64,000 nucleotides of DNA, taken from positions 248,001 through 312,000 of the forward strand of contig NZ_CP140152.1 of NCBI RefSeq assembly GCF_034479515.1, read 5' to 3'. This document shows positions 53,635-64,000 of this stretch, in pieces. The notes under the pieces are model-generated. The model did not search any database. It had not been told where the DNA came from and was given only the letters and a program-made list of their open reading frames with translations. Each line of letters starts with the position of its first letter. Positions within the stretch are counted from its first letter, which is position 1. The stretch comes from Duganella zoogloeoides (GTDB taxonomy: Bacteria > Pseudomonadota > Gammaproteobacteria > Burkholderiales > Burkholderiaceae_D). The position numbers were made by a program, and so were the translations under genes.

Positions 53635-54375
53635 TTACCACTCCACCTTGTCGAGTTGCTCGAACAGGTCGCGGAACACGACCTTGATGCGCTGCTTTTC
53701 CATCAGGTTGAACTTGTCGCTCTCGCGCACTTCGGCCGCCGTCAGGCGCGCCGTGTTCATTTTCTTGATGTCGGCGCCAAAGGTGTCGACATTGCGCGCC
53801 GAGAGCACCACGCGGCCACGCACGCGCGACGAATTGTCGGCGTAGGTTTGCGATTCGGTGAACTGCTTGCCGGCCGCCGATTGCAGCAGGCCGAAATGTT
53901 CGTTTTCCCACAGCACCAGCGGTACGCGGGTAGCCTTGGCGGTGGAAACGAAGCCCATCGCGGTGTCGTGCAAGGTATCGCCGCCGCCGACGATGGTGTG
54001 GATATACACCTTGCGGCCCGATTCCTCGAGCAGCGCAAAGCAGTCGTTTTCGATCAGGTAGCCCATCAGCGGCGAGAAGGTGTTGGCGCCGTTGTCGATC
54101 ACGCAGTTGCCTTCCTGCTCGAGGATGTCGATCATCAGGGCGTCGAAGCGCTTGGGGTCGATGTTGCGGCTGTCGGTCATCACCGGCACATGCTTGACGG
54201 CCATCGCCTTGTAGCGGCTGAAGGTGGCATTCTCCTGGTCGGTGTCGTAGCAGCGCAGCGGCTGCGCGCCCTCGGCCACGTCCTTGCTGGCGATCCACTG
54301 CGCAAGGATGGTGGACACCAGCGTCTTGCCGATGCCACCTTTGCCCTGGAGAATAAAATGTACCGTGTTTTGCAT
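53635..54375 (-). CDS. TraL-like ParA/MinD-type ATPase homologue
   Basis: The 246-residue protein has the deviant Walker A GKGGIGKT at residues 11-18, then RCYDTDQENATFSRYKAMAV, VIDNGANTFSPLMGYLIEND and IHTIVGGGDTLHDTAMGF. This set matches TraL of IncP conjugation systems, a P-loop ATPase of unclear role. The ATG at 54375 was chosen because AGGAG is 8 nt upstream; a GTG at 54384 abuts the same AGGAG. Together with the traM-like gene it forms a two-gene operon. Confidence 0.7.
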   Translation of the reverse strand: MQNTVHFILQGKGGIGKTLVSTILAQWIASKDVAEGAQPLRCYDTDQENATFSRYKAMAVKHVPVMTDSRNIDPKRFDALMIDILEQEGNCVIDNGANTFSPLMGYLIENDCFALLEESGRKVYIHTIVGGGDTLHDTAMGFVSTAKATRVPLVLWENEHFGLLQSAAGKQFTESQTYADNSSRVRGRVVLSARNVDTFGADIKKMNTARLTAAEVRESDKFNLMEKQRIKVVFRDLFEQLDKVEW

Positions 54376-54469
54376 CTGAATCACTCCTGAATCGTCGGGA
54401 AAATCGCCGCCCCGACGAGAGTAATTGTTTTATGGCTGGAAGGCAATATTTCCTTGCCTTCGCACGGGT

Positions 54470-54955
54470 TTAGTTGATAAAGCGGAGCAAACCCTGCAAC
54501 ACGTGAATCACGCTCTGCTCGCGCACTGCCTTGCGGTCGCCGGCAAACACCAGGCGTTCGGTATGCACGCTGTCGCTGTTGGCCCAGCCGAAGCACACGG
54601 TGCCCACAGGCTTGCCCGGCACGGCGCCGGTGGGGCCGGCGATCCCGGTGGTGGACAGCGCAATGTGGGCGTTGCTCGCGCCCAGCGCGCCGGTGGCCAT
54701 GGCGGCAGCCACTTCCTCGGAAACGCTGCCCATCTGCGCCATCAGCGCGGCGGAGACATCGAGCATCTCGGTCTTGGACGCGTTGGAATAGGTGACGAAG
54801 CCGCAGTCGAACCAGTCGCTGGAGCCGGCGATTTCAGTGATGGCCTGGGCCACGCCGCCGCCCGTACACGACTCGGCGGTGGTGAGTATCAAACCCTTTT
54901 CTTGCAATGCTTTGCCGACTTGCGCGGCCAGTGCGAGGATGGTGTCGCTGCTCAT
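54470..54955 (-). CDS. pncC: CinA-family nicotinamide-nucleotide amidohydrolase
   Basis: The 161-residue protein equals the C-terminal domain of CinA, which deamidates NMN to nicotinic acid mononucleotide for NAD recycling. Motifs are LILTTAESCTGGGVAQAIT, GFVTYSNASKTEMLDV, ALSTTGIAGPTGAVPGKPVG and GDRKAVREQSV. AGGAG is 6 nt before the ATG. It often sits with thiL and pgpA in this group; here thiL is 2.8 kb away, with a c-di-GMP gene between. Confidence 0.94.
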   Translation of the reverse strand: MSSDTILALAAQVGKALQEKGLILTTAESCTGGGVAQAITEIAGSSDWFDCGFVTYSNASKTEMLDVSAALMAQMGSVSEEVAAAMATGALGASNAHIALSTTGIAGPTGAVPGKPVGTVCFGWANSDSVHTERLVFAGDRKAVREQSVIHVLQGLLRFIN

Positions 54956-55134
54956 GGAACTCTCCTTTGGTGTGGCGGTCAAGGGTGGCCCCACTGTACC
55001 ATGCAGTTCGCAATCGTTGCCAGCGGTGCACTACGAATTTCTCCGCGCGCCAATATTCTTTGAATTCATTAGACCCCCATGTCGAACATGCGTACACTCA
55101 GACGGACTATGCCGACCAACGCAGCCGGTCTTAC

Positions 55135-55174
55135 AGGCCAACCAGGAGGCCAACCAGGAGGCCAACCAGGAGGC
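55135..55174 (+). repeat. three 12-bp tandem repeats carrying consecutive Shine-Dalgarno motifs
   Basis: AGGCCAACCAGG occurs three times in perfect tandem (55135-55146, 55147-55158, 55159-55170), then AGGC. Each junction creates AGGAGG, at 55144-55149, 55156-55161 and 55168-55173. The last one is 6 nt from the start codon of the downstream gene. Confidence 0.9.
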
Positions 55175-55179
55175 GCCTT

Positions 55180-57816
55180 ATGATCAGCGAGACCGACATC
55201 TTCCATGCCCGCATACTGATTGTCGACGACCAGCCGGTCAACGTGGAACTACTTGAATACCTGCTCACCTCGACCGGCTATCAAGCTGTCAGTTCCACCA
55301 CCGATCCGTATGCCGTGGCGGCGCTGCATGCCGAGCACCACTACGACCTGATCATCCTCGACATGCAGATGCCGGGCCTGAACGGCTTCGAAGTGATGGA
55401 GCAATTGCGTCCGCTCGAGAAAGGCGCGTGGCTGCCGGTGCTGGTGGTCACGGCGCAGCCCGACCACAAGGTGCAGGCGCTCGAAGCCGGGGCGCGCGAT
55501 TTCCTCAGCAAGCCGATCGACCCGGTGGAGGTGCTCACGCGCATCCGCAACATGCTTGAAGTGCGGCTGCTGCACCGCGAGGCGCGCGACTACAACGCCC
55601 GCCTGGAACACACGGTGCGTGCACGGACCGCCGAACTGCAGCGCTTCCGCAGCGCCATGGACGCCACCGCCGACGCCATCTTCCTGCTCGACGCGGCCAC
55701 CGCCGAACTGCTCGACGTGAACGACGGCGCCTGCCGCATGCTGGCCTACACGCGTGAAGACATCCTCGGCCAGACCGCCAGCCGACTGGGACTGGGTACG
55801 CTGGCGTCGCTGCGCGCGCAAGCGTTGCGGCTCGAGGACTACGCCGCCGCCGTCGGCCAGCCGCGTGCGCCCGAACTGGCCGAGGGCGAATTGATGCGCC
55901 ACGACCTGATCTCGGTGCCGGTGGAAATCTACTGGCAGCTGCTCAAGCGTCCGGGCGAAGCCGCCGTGCTGCTGGGCGTGGCGCGCGACGTGAGCGAACG
56001 GCGCCAGTCGGAAGAGCTGCTGCAGCACATGGCGCACTACGACAGCCTCACCGGCCTGCCCAACCGCACGCTGTTCTTCCAGACCCTGGCCGATACGCTG
56101 GCGTCGGCGGAAAAGAAAAAATGCCGGGTGGTGGTGCTGATGATCGCGCTCGACCGCTTCAAGGGCATCAACGACATGCTCGGATCGAGCGCGGGCGACG
56201 AGCTGCTGCGCCAGTTTTCAAATCGCCTGATGCAGACGGCGCGTCTACGCGACACCGTGGGCCGCATCGGCGGCGACGAGTTCGCGCTGATCATGACCAT
56301 GCCGCGCGACCAGCAGGAAGCCGTGCACATGGCCAACGAAGTGCGCGAAACCCTGCGCACGCCATTCGATCTCGATGGCCACCAGGCCGTGCTCAGCGCC
56401 AGCATCGGCATCGCCATGTACCCGGACGATGCGGGCGACCCCGAAACCCTGATCAAATACGCCGACACCGCCATGGACCGCGCCAAGCAGGCTGGCCGCG
56501 ACGGCTACCGCTTTTTCACGCCCGGCATGAACGTGCAGGTGCTGGCGCGGCTCGACCTGGAACTGGCGCTGCGCCGCGCCATCGAAAACGACGAACTGCT
56601 GCTGTATTACCAGCCCAAGGTGAATTTGCACACCGGGGCGATTGCCGGCGCCGAGGCGCTGCTGCGCTGGCAGCGGCCCGGCTACGGCCTGGTGCACCCG
56701 GCCGATTTCGTCGCGGTGATGGAAGACACCGGGCTGATCGTGCAGGTCGGTGACTGGATCATCGACGCCGCCTGCCGCCAGATCGGCGCCTGGCTGCGCG
56801 GCTCGGTGGGGGCGGTGCGGGTGGCGGTCAATGTCGCCAGCCGGCAGTTCTCAGAGGGCGACCTGGAGCAGGTGGTACGCGGCGCGCTGGCGCGCCACGA
56901 CGTGCCGCCCGAACTGCTGGAACTGGAACTGACGGAAACCGCGCTGATGTCCAACACCGAGCGCACCATCGACGTCCTCACGCGCTTGAAAGCCTTGGGC
57001 ATCAAGGTGGCGATCGACGACTTCGGCACCGGCTACTCGTCGCTGGCGTATTTGCAGCGCTTCCCGATCGATAAGCTCAAGATCGATATCGCGTTCGTGC
57101 GCGACATCACCACCAATCCGAATGACGCGGCAATTGCCACGGCCATCATCAGCATGGCGCACAGCCTGAAGCTGCGGGTGATCGCCGAGGGCGTGGAAAC
57201 GCGCGGCCAGCTCGAATACCTGCGCCGTGGCCGCTGCGACGAAATCCAGGGTTATTTTTTCAGCCGCCCGGTGGCGCCGCGCGACATGGGCGTGCTGGTG
57301 GAATCGGGCCGCTGCCTGCCGGTGGACCCGGACACGCCGCTGCAACCGGCGCAAACCCTGCTGATCGTGGACGACAACCCGGACGTGCTGTGGGCGCTGG
57401 GCCAGTTGTTCGAGCCGGATCGCTACAACGTGCTGATGGCCGGCACCGCGGAAGAAGCGTTCGAGCAGCTCGCGCTGCACGACGTGCAGGTGATCCTGTG
57501 CGACCAGCGCCTGCCCGGCATGAGCGGCACCGAGTTCCTCAGCCAGGTCAAGGACCTGTATCCACAGACGATACGGATCATCCTGTCCGGCTACCTGGGC
57601 GTGGATGCCGTGCTCGAGTCGATCAACCGTGGCGCCATCTACCGCTTCTACACCAAGCCGTGGGACGACGTGCAGCTGCGCGACAACATCCGCCTGGCGT
57701 TCCACCATTACTGGCTGATGCAGGGCAGCGGCCGCAAGGTGGGCCTGCCCGAAGAAGACGAGACGGCGGTCGATGTGAAAGACGTCGCCGCCGCAGTGGT
57801 TCAGGACTTGAAGTGA
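55180..57816 (+). CDS. REC-PAS-GGDEF-EAL-REC c-di-GMP signalling protein
   Basis: The 878-residue soluble protein has, in order: a receiver domain (DD at 16-17, phospho-Asp61 in LIILDMQMPG), a short coiled linker (RTAELQRFRSAMDATADAIF begins a PAS domain, about 145-260), a GGDEF domain with intact GGDEF at 364-368 and an RLRD I-site five residues before it, an EAL domain (E492-A-L, DDFGTGYSSLAYL, AEGVET), and a second receiver (VDDNPDVLWALGQLF, Asp775, FYTKPWDD) of the RpfG type. Both enzymatic sites look active. The ATG at 55180 is set by the AGGAGG. No kinase is adjacent. Confidence 0.92.
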   Translation: MISETDIFHARILIVDDQPVNVELLEYLLTSTGYQAVSSTTDPYAVAALHAEHHYDLIILDMQMPGLNGFEVMEQLRPLEKGAWLPVLVVTAQPDHKVQALEAGARDFLSKPIDPVEVLTRIRNMLEVRLLHREARDYNARLEHTVRARTAELQRFRSAMDATADAIFLLDAATAELLDVNDGACRMLAYTREDILGQTASRLGLGTLASLRAQALRLEDYAAAVGQPRAPELAEGELMRHDLISVPVEIYWQLLKRPGEAAVLLGVARDVSERRQSEELLQHMAHYDSLTGLPNRTLFFQTLADTLASAEKKKCRVVVLMIALDRFKGINDMLGSSAGDELLRQFSNRLMQTARLRDTVGRIGGDEFALIMTMPRDQQEAVHMANEVRETLRTPFDLDGHQAVLSASIGIAMYPDDAGDPETLIKYADTAMDRAKQAGRDGYRFFTPGMNVQVLARLDLELALRRAIENDELLLYYQPKVNLHTGAIAGAEALLRWQRPGYGLVHPADFVAVMEDTGLIVQVGDWIIDAACRQIGAWLRGSVGAVRVAVNVASRQFSEGDLEQVVRGALARHDVPPELLELELTETALMSNTERTIDVLTRLKALGIKVAIDDFGTGYSSLAYLQRFPIDKLKIDIAFVRDITTNPNDAAIATAIISMAHSLKLRVIAEGVETRGQLEYLRRGRCDEIQGYFFSRPVAPRDMGVLVESGRCLPVDPDTPLQPAQTLLIVDDNPDVLWALGQLFEPDRYNVLMAGTAEEAFEQLALHDVQVILCDQRLPGMSGTEFLSQVKDLYPQTIRIILSGYLGVDAVLESINRGAIYRFYTKPWDDVQLRDNIRLAFHHYWLMQGSGRKVGLPEEDETAVDVKDVAAAVVQDLK

Positions 57817-58775
57817 TCGAAGCCCGCTAACCCCAGGTCGAGCGCCGCGCCTTGCGCATCGATCAACCGCAGGCCTGCTTCGGCATCGATGCTGCCCACG
57901 CGCGTGACCGGCGTGGCGGTGCTGCCGGCGATGGCCAGGATCGCTGCGCGGGCGCTGGTTGGCGCCGTGAAGCACAGTTCGTAATCGTCGCCGCCGGCAG
58001 CGCAGTACGCGCGCCGCAAGGCGGCATGTTGCGTGGCCAGCACCTGGCCCGGCGGCAGCGCATCGACGTCGAGCGTGGCGCCCACGCCCGAGCGTTTCAA
58101 TATGTGTCCGAGGTCGCCCACCAGGCCGTCCGAGATATCGATGGCCGCGTGGGCCATGCCGGACTCCGCCAGCGCCACGCCCAGCGCCACGCGCGGGATG
58201 GGGGTATGCATGCGCACCGCTGCCAATGCATGTTCGGCATCGGTGAGCGGCGTGGCCAGTTCGCCGCGATAGGCAGCCAGCGCCAGGCGGGCGTCGCCCA
58301 GCGTGCCGGAGATCCAGAGATCGTCGCCGGGCAGGGCGGCGCTGCGGCGCAGCGCGCGGCCCGGCGCCAGCTCGCCGAACACGGTGATGCAGATGGTGAG
58401 CGGGCCGCGGGTGGTGTCGCCGCCGATCAGTTCGATGTTATGGGCGTCGGCCAGCGCGAACAGGCCTTGCGAGAAACCGGCCAGCCAGTCGCGCTCGGCA
58501 CTGGGCAAGGCCAGCGCCAACGTGAAACCGACCGGGCGCGCGCCCATGGCGGCCAGGTCGGACAGGTTTACGGCCAGGCTTTTATGGCCGAGGCGCAGCG
58601 CATTTTCGCCGGCAAAGAAATGGCGGCCCTCGACCAGCATGTCGGACGAGATGGCCGTCTGCATGCCGGGCGCAGGGGTGAGCAGCGCGCAGTCGTCGCC
58701 GATGCCCAAGGTCGCGCGCGAGGCGTGATGAGGGCGCTGGAAATATTCTTGTATGAGGTCGAATTCGGAGAGCAT
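57801..58775 (-). CDS. thiL: thiamine-monophosphate kinase
   Basis: ThiL phosphorylates thiamine monophosphate to the active diphosphate. The 324-residue protein has IGDDCALLTP, EGRHFFAGENALRLGHKSLAVNLSDLAAMGARPVGF-type core, IDISDGLVGDLGHI and GGDDYELCFTAP. Its last codons overlap the 3' end of the c-di-GMP gene by 16 nt tail to tail. TACAAT lies 5 nt before the ATG, and no Shine-Dalgarno is visible, so the mRNA may be leaderless. Confidence 0.96.
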   Translation of the reverse strand: MLSEFDLIQEYFQRPHHASRATLGIGDDCALLTPAPGMQTAISSDMLVEGRHFFAGENALRLGHKSLAVNLSDLAAMGARPVGFTLALALPSAERDWLAGFSQGLFALADAHNIELIGGDTTRGPLTICITVFGELAPGRALRRSAALPGDDLWISGTLGDARLALAAYRGELATPLTDAEHALAAVRMHTPIPRVALGVALAESGMAHAAIDISDGLVGDLGHILKRSGVGATLDVDALPPGQVLATQHAALRRAYCAAGGDDYELCFTAPTSARAAILAIAGSTATPVTRVGSIDAEAGLRLIDAQGAALDLGLAGFDHFKS

Positions 58776-59066
58776 CCGCCATTGTAAACGGCGCCCGCTG
58801 CGCCGATCACAACGCCTTGATTGCTATTTTCAATGGATCTCGGCATTTTGATAGGCAAATCCCATAATTGCCAAAAAAGGATTATATGAAAGCATCTATG
58901 CGGCTAAAGTGCCTAAAAGCGGCAAAAATTCGGCCATTTTGTCGTTTTCATCATAAGAAATGCTGATATCCATTATCACTCTGCGTGAAAATACCTACTT
59001 CTGCTCAAAGTTGGGTCTGATAAAATCGTAAACTTTCCGACCGCACAAACAGGAAGGCAGTAAAGC
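58776..59066. other. AT-rich divergent intergenic region, thiL and maeB promoters
   Basis: The thiL side contains TACAAT on the minus strand at 58786-58781, 5 nt before its start. The maeB side contains TGATAAAATCG (-10 TAAAAT at 59021-59026), with an AGGAAGG ribosome-binding site before the ATG. The middle (about 58840-58990) is much richer in A and T than the rest of the window and has no coding frame. Confidence 0.5.
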
Positions 59067-62593
<3,527 letters not shown>

Positions 62594-62603
62594 GGAGCGG
62601 CCG

Positions 62604-63527
62604 GTGACTCCCCACGCCACCCTGGAAGGCGCCGGCAAGCGGGCGCTGATCACCGGCAGCGCCGGGTTTACAGGCCGCTACGTGGCGCAGGAACTGCGCG
62701 CGGCCGGCTACCAGGTGCACGGCATCGTTGCCCCCGGCAGTGCGGCCGGCATGGACGAGTTCAGCGTCGATCTGAACGACCGCGCCGGGCTGGCGGCCGT
62801 GGTGCAGCAAGTGCAGCCCCACGTGGTGGTGCACCTGGCGGCCATTGCCTTTGTCGCTCATGGCGACGCCGAGCAGATCTACCGCGTCAACGTGGCCGGT
62901 ACCCGCAACCTGCTCGAAGCGCTGGCCGGCCTGGCACAGCGGCCGGCGGCGGTGCTGCTGGCGTCGAGCGCCAACATTTACGGCAATACCGATGTCGGTG
63001 TGATCGGTGAAGACGTGCCGGCCGCACCGGCCAACGACTACGCGGTCAGCAAGCTGGCCATGGAATACATGGCGCGCCTGTGGGGCGACCGCCTGCCGCT
63101 GATCATCACGCGGCCGTTCAACTATACCGGCGTGGGCCAGGACGAGAACTTCCTGCTGCCCAAAATCGTCGCCCACTTCCGCCGTCGCGAGGCCCGCATC
63201 GAGCTGGGCAACCTGCACGTGTGGCGCGATTTTTCCGACGTGCGCATGGTGGCGAGCAGCTATCGCCGCCTACTGGCGGCGCCTGCCGCCGCTACCGCCG
63301 GCCGCGCTTTCAACATCTGCTCGGGCAATGCGCACTCGCTGGGCGAGGTGCTGGACCTGATGGCCGACATCGCCGGCTACCGCATCGACGTCCACGTCAA
63401 TCCGGCGTTTGTGCGCGCCAACGAAGTGGTGCGCCTGGTGGGCGATAATCGCCGCCTGGCCAGCGTGATCGGCCCCGTCGATCCGGTGCCGCTGGCCGAC
63501 ACCCTGCGGTGGATGGTCCAGGCGTGA
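62604..63527 (+). CDS. rmd: GDP-6-deoxy-D-mannose reductase
   Basis: Rmd reduces the Gmd product to GDP-D-rhamnose. The 307-residue SDR protein starts with GTG and has ALITGSAGFTGRYVAQEL, VVHLAAIAFVAHGDAEQIY, the catalytic ASSANIYGN and DYAVSKLAME (Tyr-x-x-x-Lys), ITRPFNYTGVGQDENFLLPK and HVWRDFSDVRMV. These fit RmdA-type enzymes rather than GMER/Fcl, so GDP-D-rhamnose is more likely than GDP-L-fucose. Its stop overlaps the next gene's start. Confidence 0.88.
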   Translation: MTPHATLEGAGKRALITGSAGFTGRYVAQELRAAGYQVHGIVAPGSAAGMDEFSVDLNDRAGLAAVVQQVQPHVVVHLAAIAFVAHGDAEQIYRVNVAGTRNLLEALAGLAQRPAAVLLASSANIYGNTDVGVIGEDVPAAPANDYAVSKLAMEYMARLWGDRLPLIITRPFNYTGVGQDENFLLPKIVAHFRRREARIELGNLHVWRDFSDVRMVASSYRRLLAAPAAATAGRAFNICSGNAHSLGEVLDLMADIAGYRIDVHVNPAFVRANEVVRLVGDNRRLASVIGPVDPVPLADTLRWMVQA

Positions 63528-64000
63528 CCGGCGCTGTAACGCCACTGCGGGTAGGCCTGTCCACCACCACGATCGAACCGGCGCTGACCGGCGGCCGGTT
63601 CGACGGCATCGGCGTCTTCACCCGCGCCTTGCTCGACCATTTGCCGGGCGCCGGCGTGGACGTGGTGCCGTTCAGCTTTGCGCCGCCCGGCGGCTTGCAG
63701 AAGCTGAGCGCGGGCCGCGCGCTGCCGCTATCGTTCCCGGTCGCCACGCTGGGCGACATGCTGCTGCCGTCCGGCGCCTATCTCGACGTGAGCCGCACCC
63801 TGACCAGTGATGGTGCCGCTCCGCTGGACCTGTTCCACGCCACCGACTACCGCATCGTGCGCATGGACTGCCCGGTGGTGGCAACCCTGCACGACGCGCT
63901 GCCGATCTCGCACCCGCAGTGGTGCAATCCCAAGTGGCGGCGTTTGAAAAACTGGCTGCAGATCCGCGCCGCGCGCAAGGCGCAGCACGTGATCGCGTCG
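63524..64000 (+). CDS. glycosyltransferase (GT-B, family 1/4-like), 3' partial
   Basis: The frame opens with GTG at 63524, overlapping the rmd stop (GTGA), and runs past the window edge; 159 residues are visible. It reads MTGAVTPLRVGLSTTTIEPA, then GGRFDGIGVFTRALLDHLP, DLFHATDYRIVRMDCPVVAT and LHDALPISHPQWCNPKWRRL, the N-terminal acceptor-domain pattern of GT4-type transferases. The gmd-rmd-transferase order suggests a D-rhamnosyl or mannosyl transferase for a rhamnan or O-antigen-like glycan. Confidence 0.8.
   Translation, partial: MTGAVTPLRVGLSTTTIEPALTGGRFDGIGVFTRALLDHLPGAGVDVVPFSFAPPGGLQKLSAGRALPLSFPVATLGDMLLPSGAYLDVSRTLTSDGAAPLDLFHATDYRIVRMDCPVVATLHDALPISHPQWCNPKWRRLKNWLQIRAARKAQHVIAS

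Noticed and set aside
53092..54375. traL/traM as part of an integrative conjugative element
   Set aside because: No integrase, relaxase, type IV secretion genes, attachment repeats or tRNA lie within the window around them.
55135..55174. The 12-bp direct repeats as a CRISPR-like array
   Set aside because: Units are contiguous with no spacers and no cas genes are present. They form ribosome-binding repeats.
62604..63527. The reductase as GDP-L-fucose synthase (Fcl)
   Set aside because: The active-site surroundings and length fit Rmd-type 4-reductases. No epimerase-reductase features were recognised.

Overview
This window is GC-rich chromosomal DNA from a beta-proteobacterium. Gene content and order (recA-recX-sucCD-pilin, hda/purM divergent with pcnB-folK-panB, purCEK-Sua5, pgk-pyk-fba) fit the Oxalobacteraceae, most likely the Massilia/Duganella/Janthinobacterium group. 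That placement is an inference from synteny and protein character; no search was run. No rRNA, tRNA, CRISPR array, phage or insertion sequence was recognised.

Layout. 1-2.6 kb: the end of a glutamine-synthetase-family ligase and a class III aminotransferase, probably amine or amino acid catabolism. 2.7-7.1 kb (minus): hda, a HAD phosphatase, pcnB, folK and panB form a tight operon, divergent from purM (7.4-8.4 kb). 8.5-9.3 kb: a hipB-like regulator with a deleted, frame-broken hipA. 9.4-19.4 kb (minus): a PPi-type phosphofructokinase, two tandem S9 peptidases, a two-subunit sodium/solute symporter and its probable two-component regulator. 19.5-24.5 kb (plus): LexA-controlled recA, recX, sucCD behind a long leader, and a sigma-54-type pilin gene. 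24.5-28.7 kb (minus): a GH2 beta-galactosidase with a low-complexity insert, and a putative amidase effector/periplasmic immunity pair. 28.8-34.8 kb: moaC, a BepA-like M48 protease, a small hydrolase cluster and azlCD. 34.9-42.7 kb (plus): pgk, pyk (with two HexR-like sites), fba, purC, purE, purK and the t6A enzyme. 42.9-52.9 kb: a GDSL lipoprotein, OmpW, glutaryl-CoA dehydrogenase, a flavin reductase, an AEC carrier, msrA, a hemerythrin-PdxH fusion, tcdA, an FKBP isomerase, and a zinc exporter with its SmtB-type repressor. 53.1-58.8 kb: orphan traL/traM homologues, a CinA-type amidase, a REC-PAS-GGDEF-EAL-REC protein and thiL. 59-64 kb (plus): malic enzyme, then gmd-rmd-glycosyltransferase, the start of a probable GDP-D-rhamnose polysaccharide locus running off the edge.

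Most of the window is core metabolism: lower glycolysis, purine synthesis, folate, pantothenate, thiamine and molybdopterin cofactors, and the TCA cycle. The least expected items are the hemerythrin-PdxH fusion, the effector/immunity pair, the isolated traLM genes, triplicated Shine-Dalgarno repeats in front of the c-di-GMP protein, two copies of a ~90-bp palindromic repeat placed 1-2 nt from stop codons, a second hairpin element that supplies a stop codon, paired HexR-like operators before pyk, and three genes whose -10 box lies 5-6 nt from the start codon (probable leaderless mRNAs).
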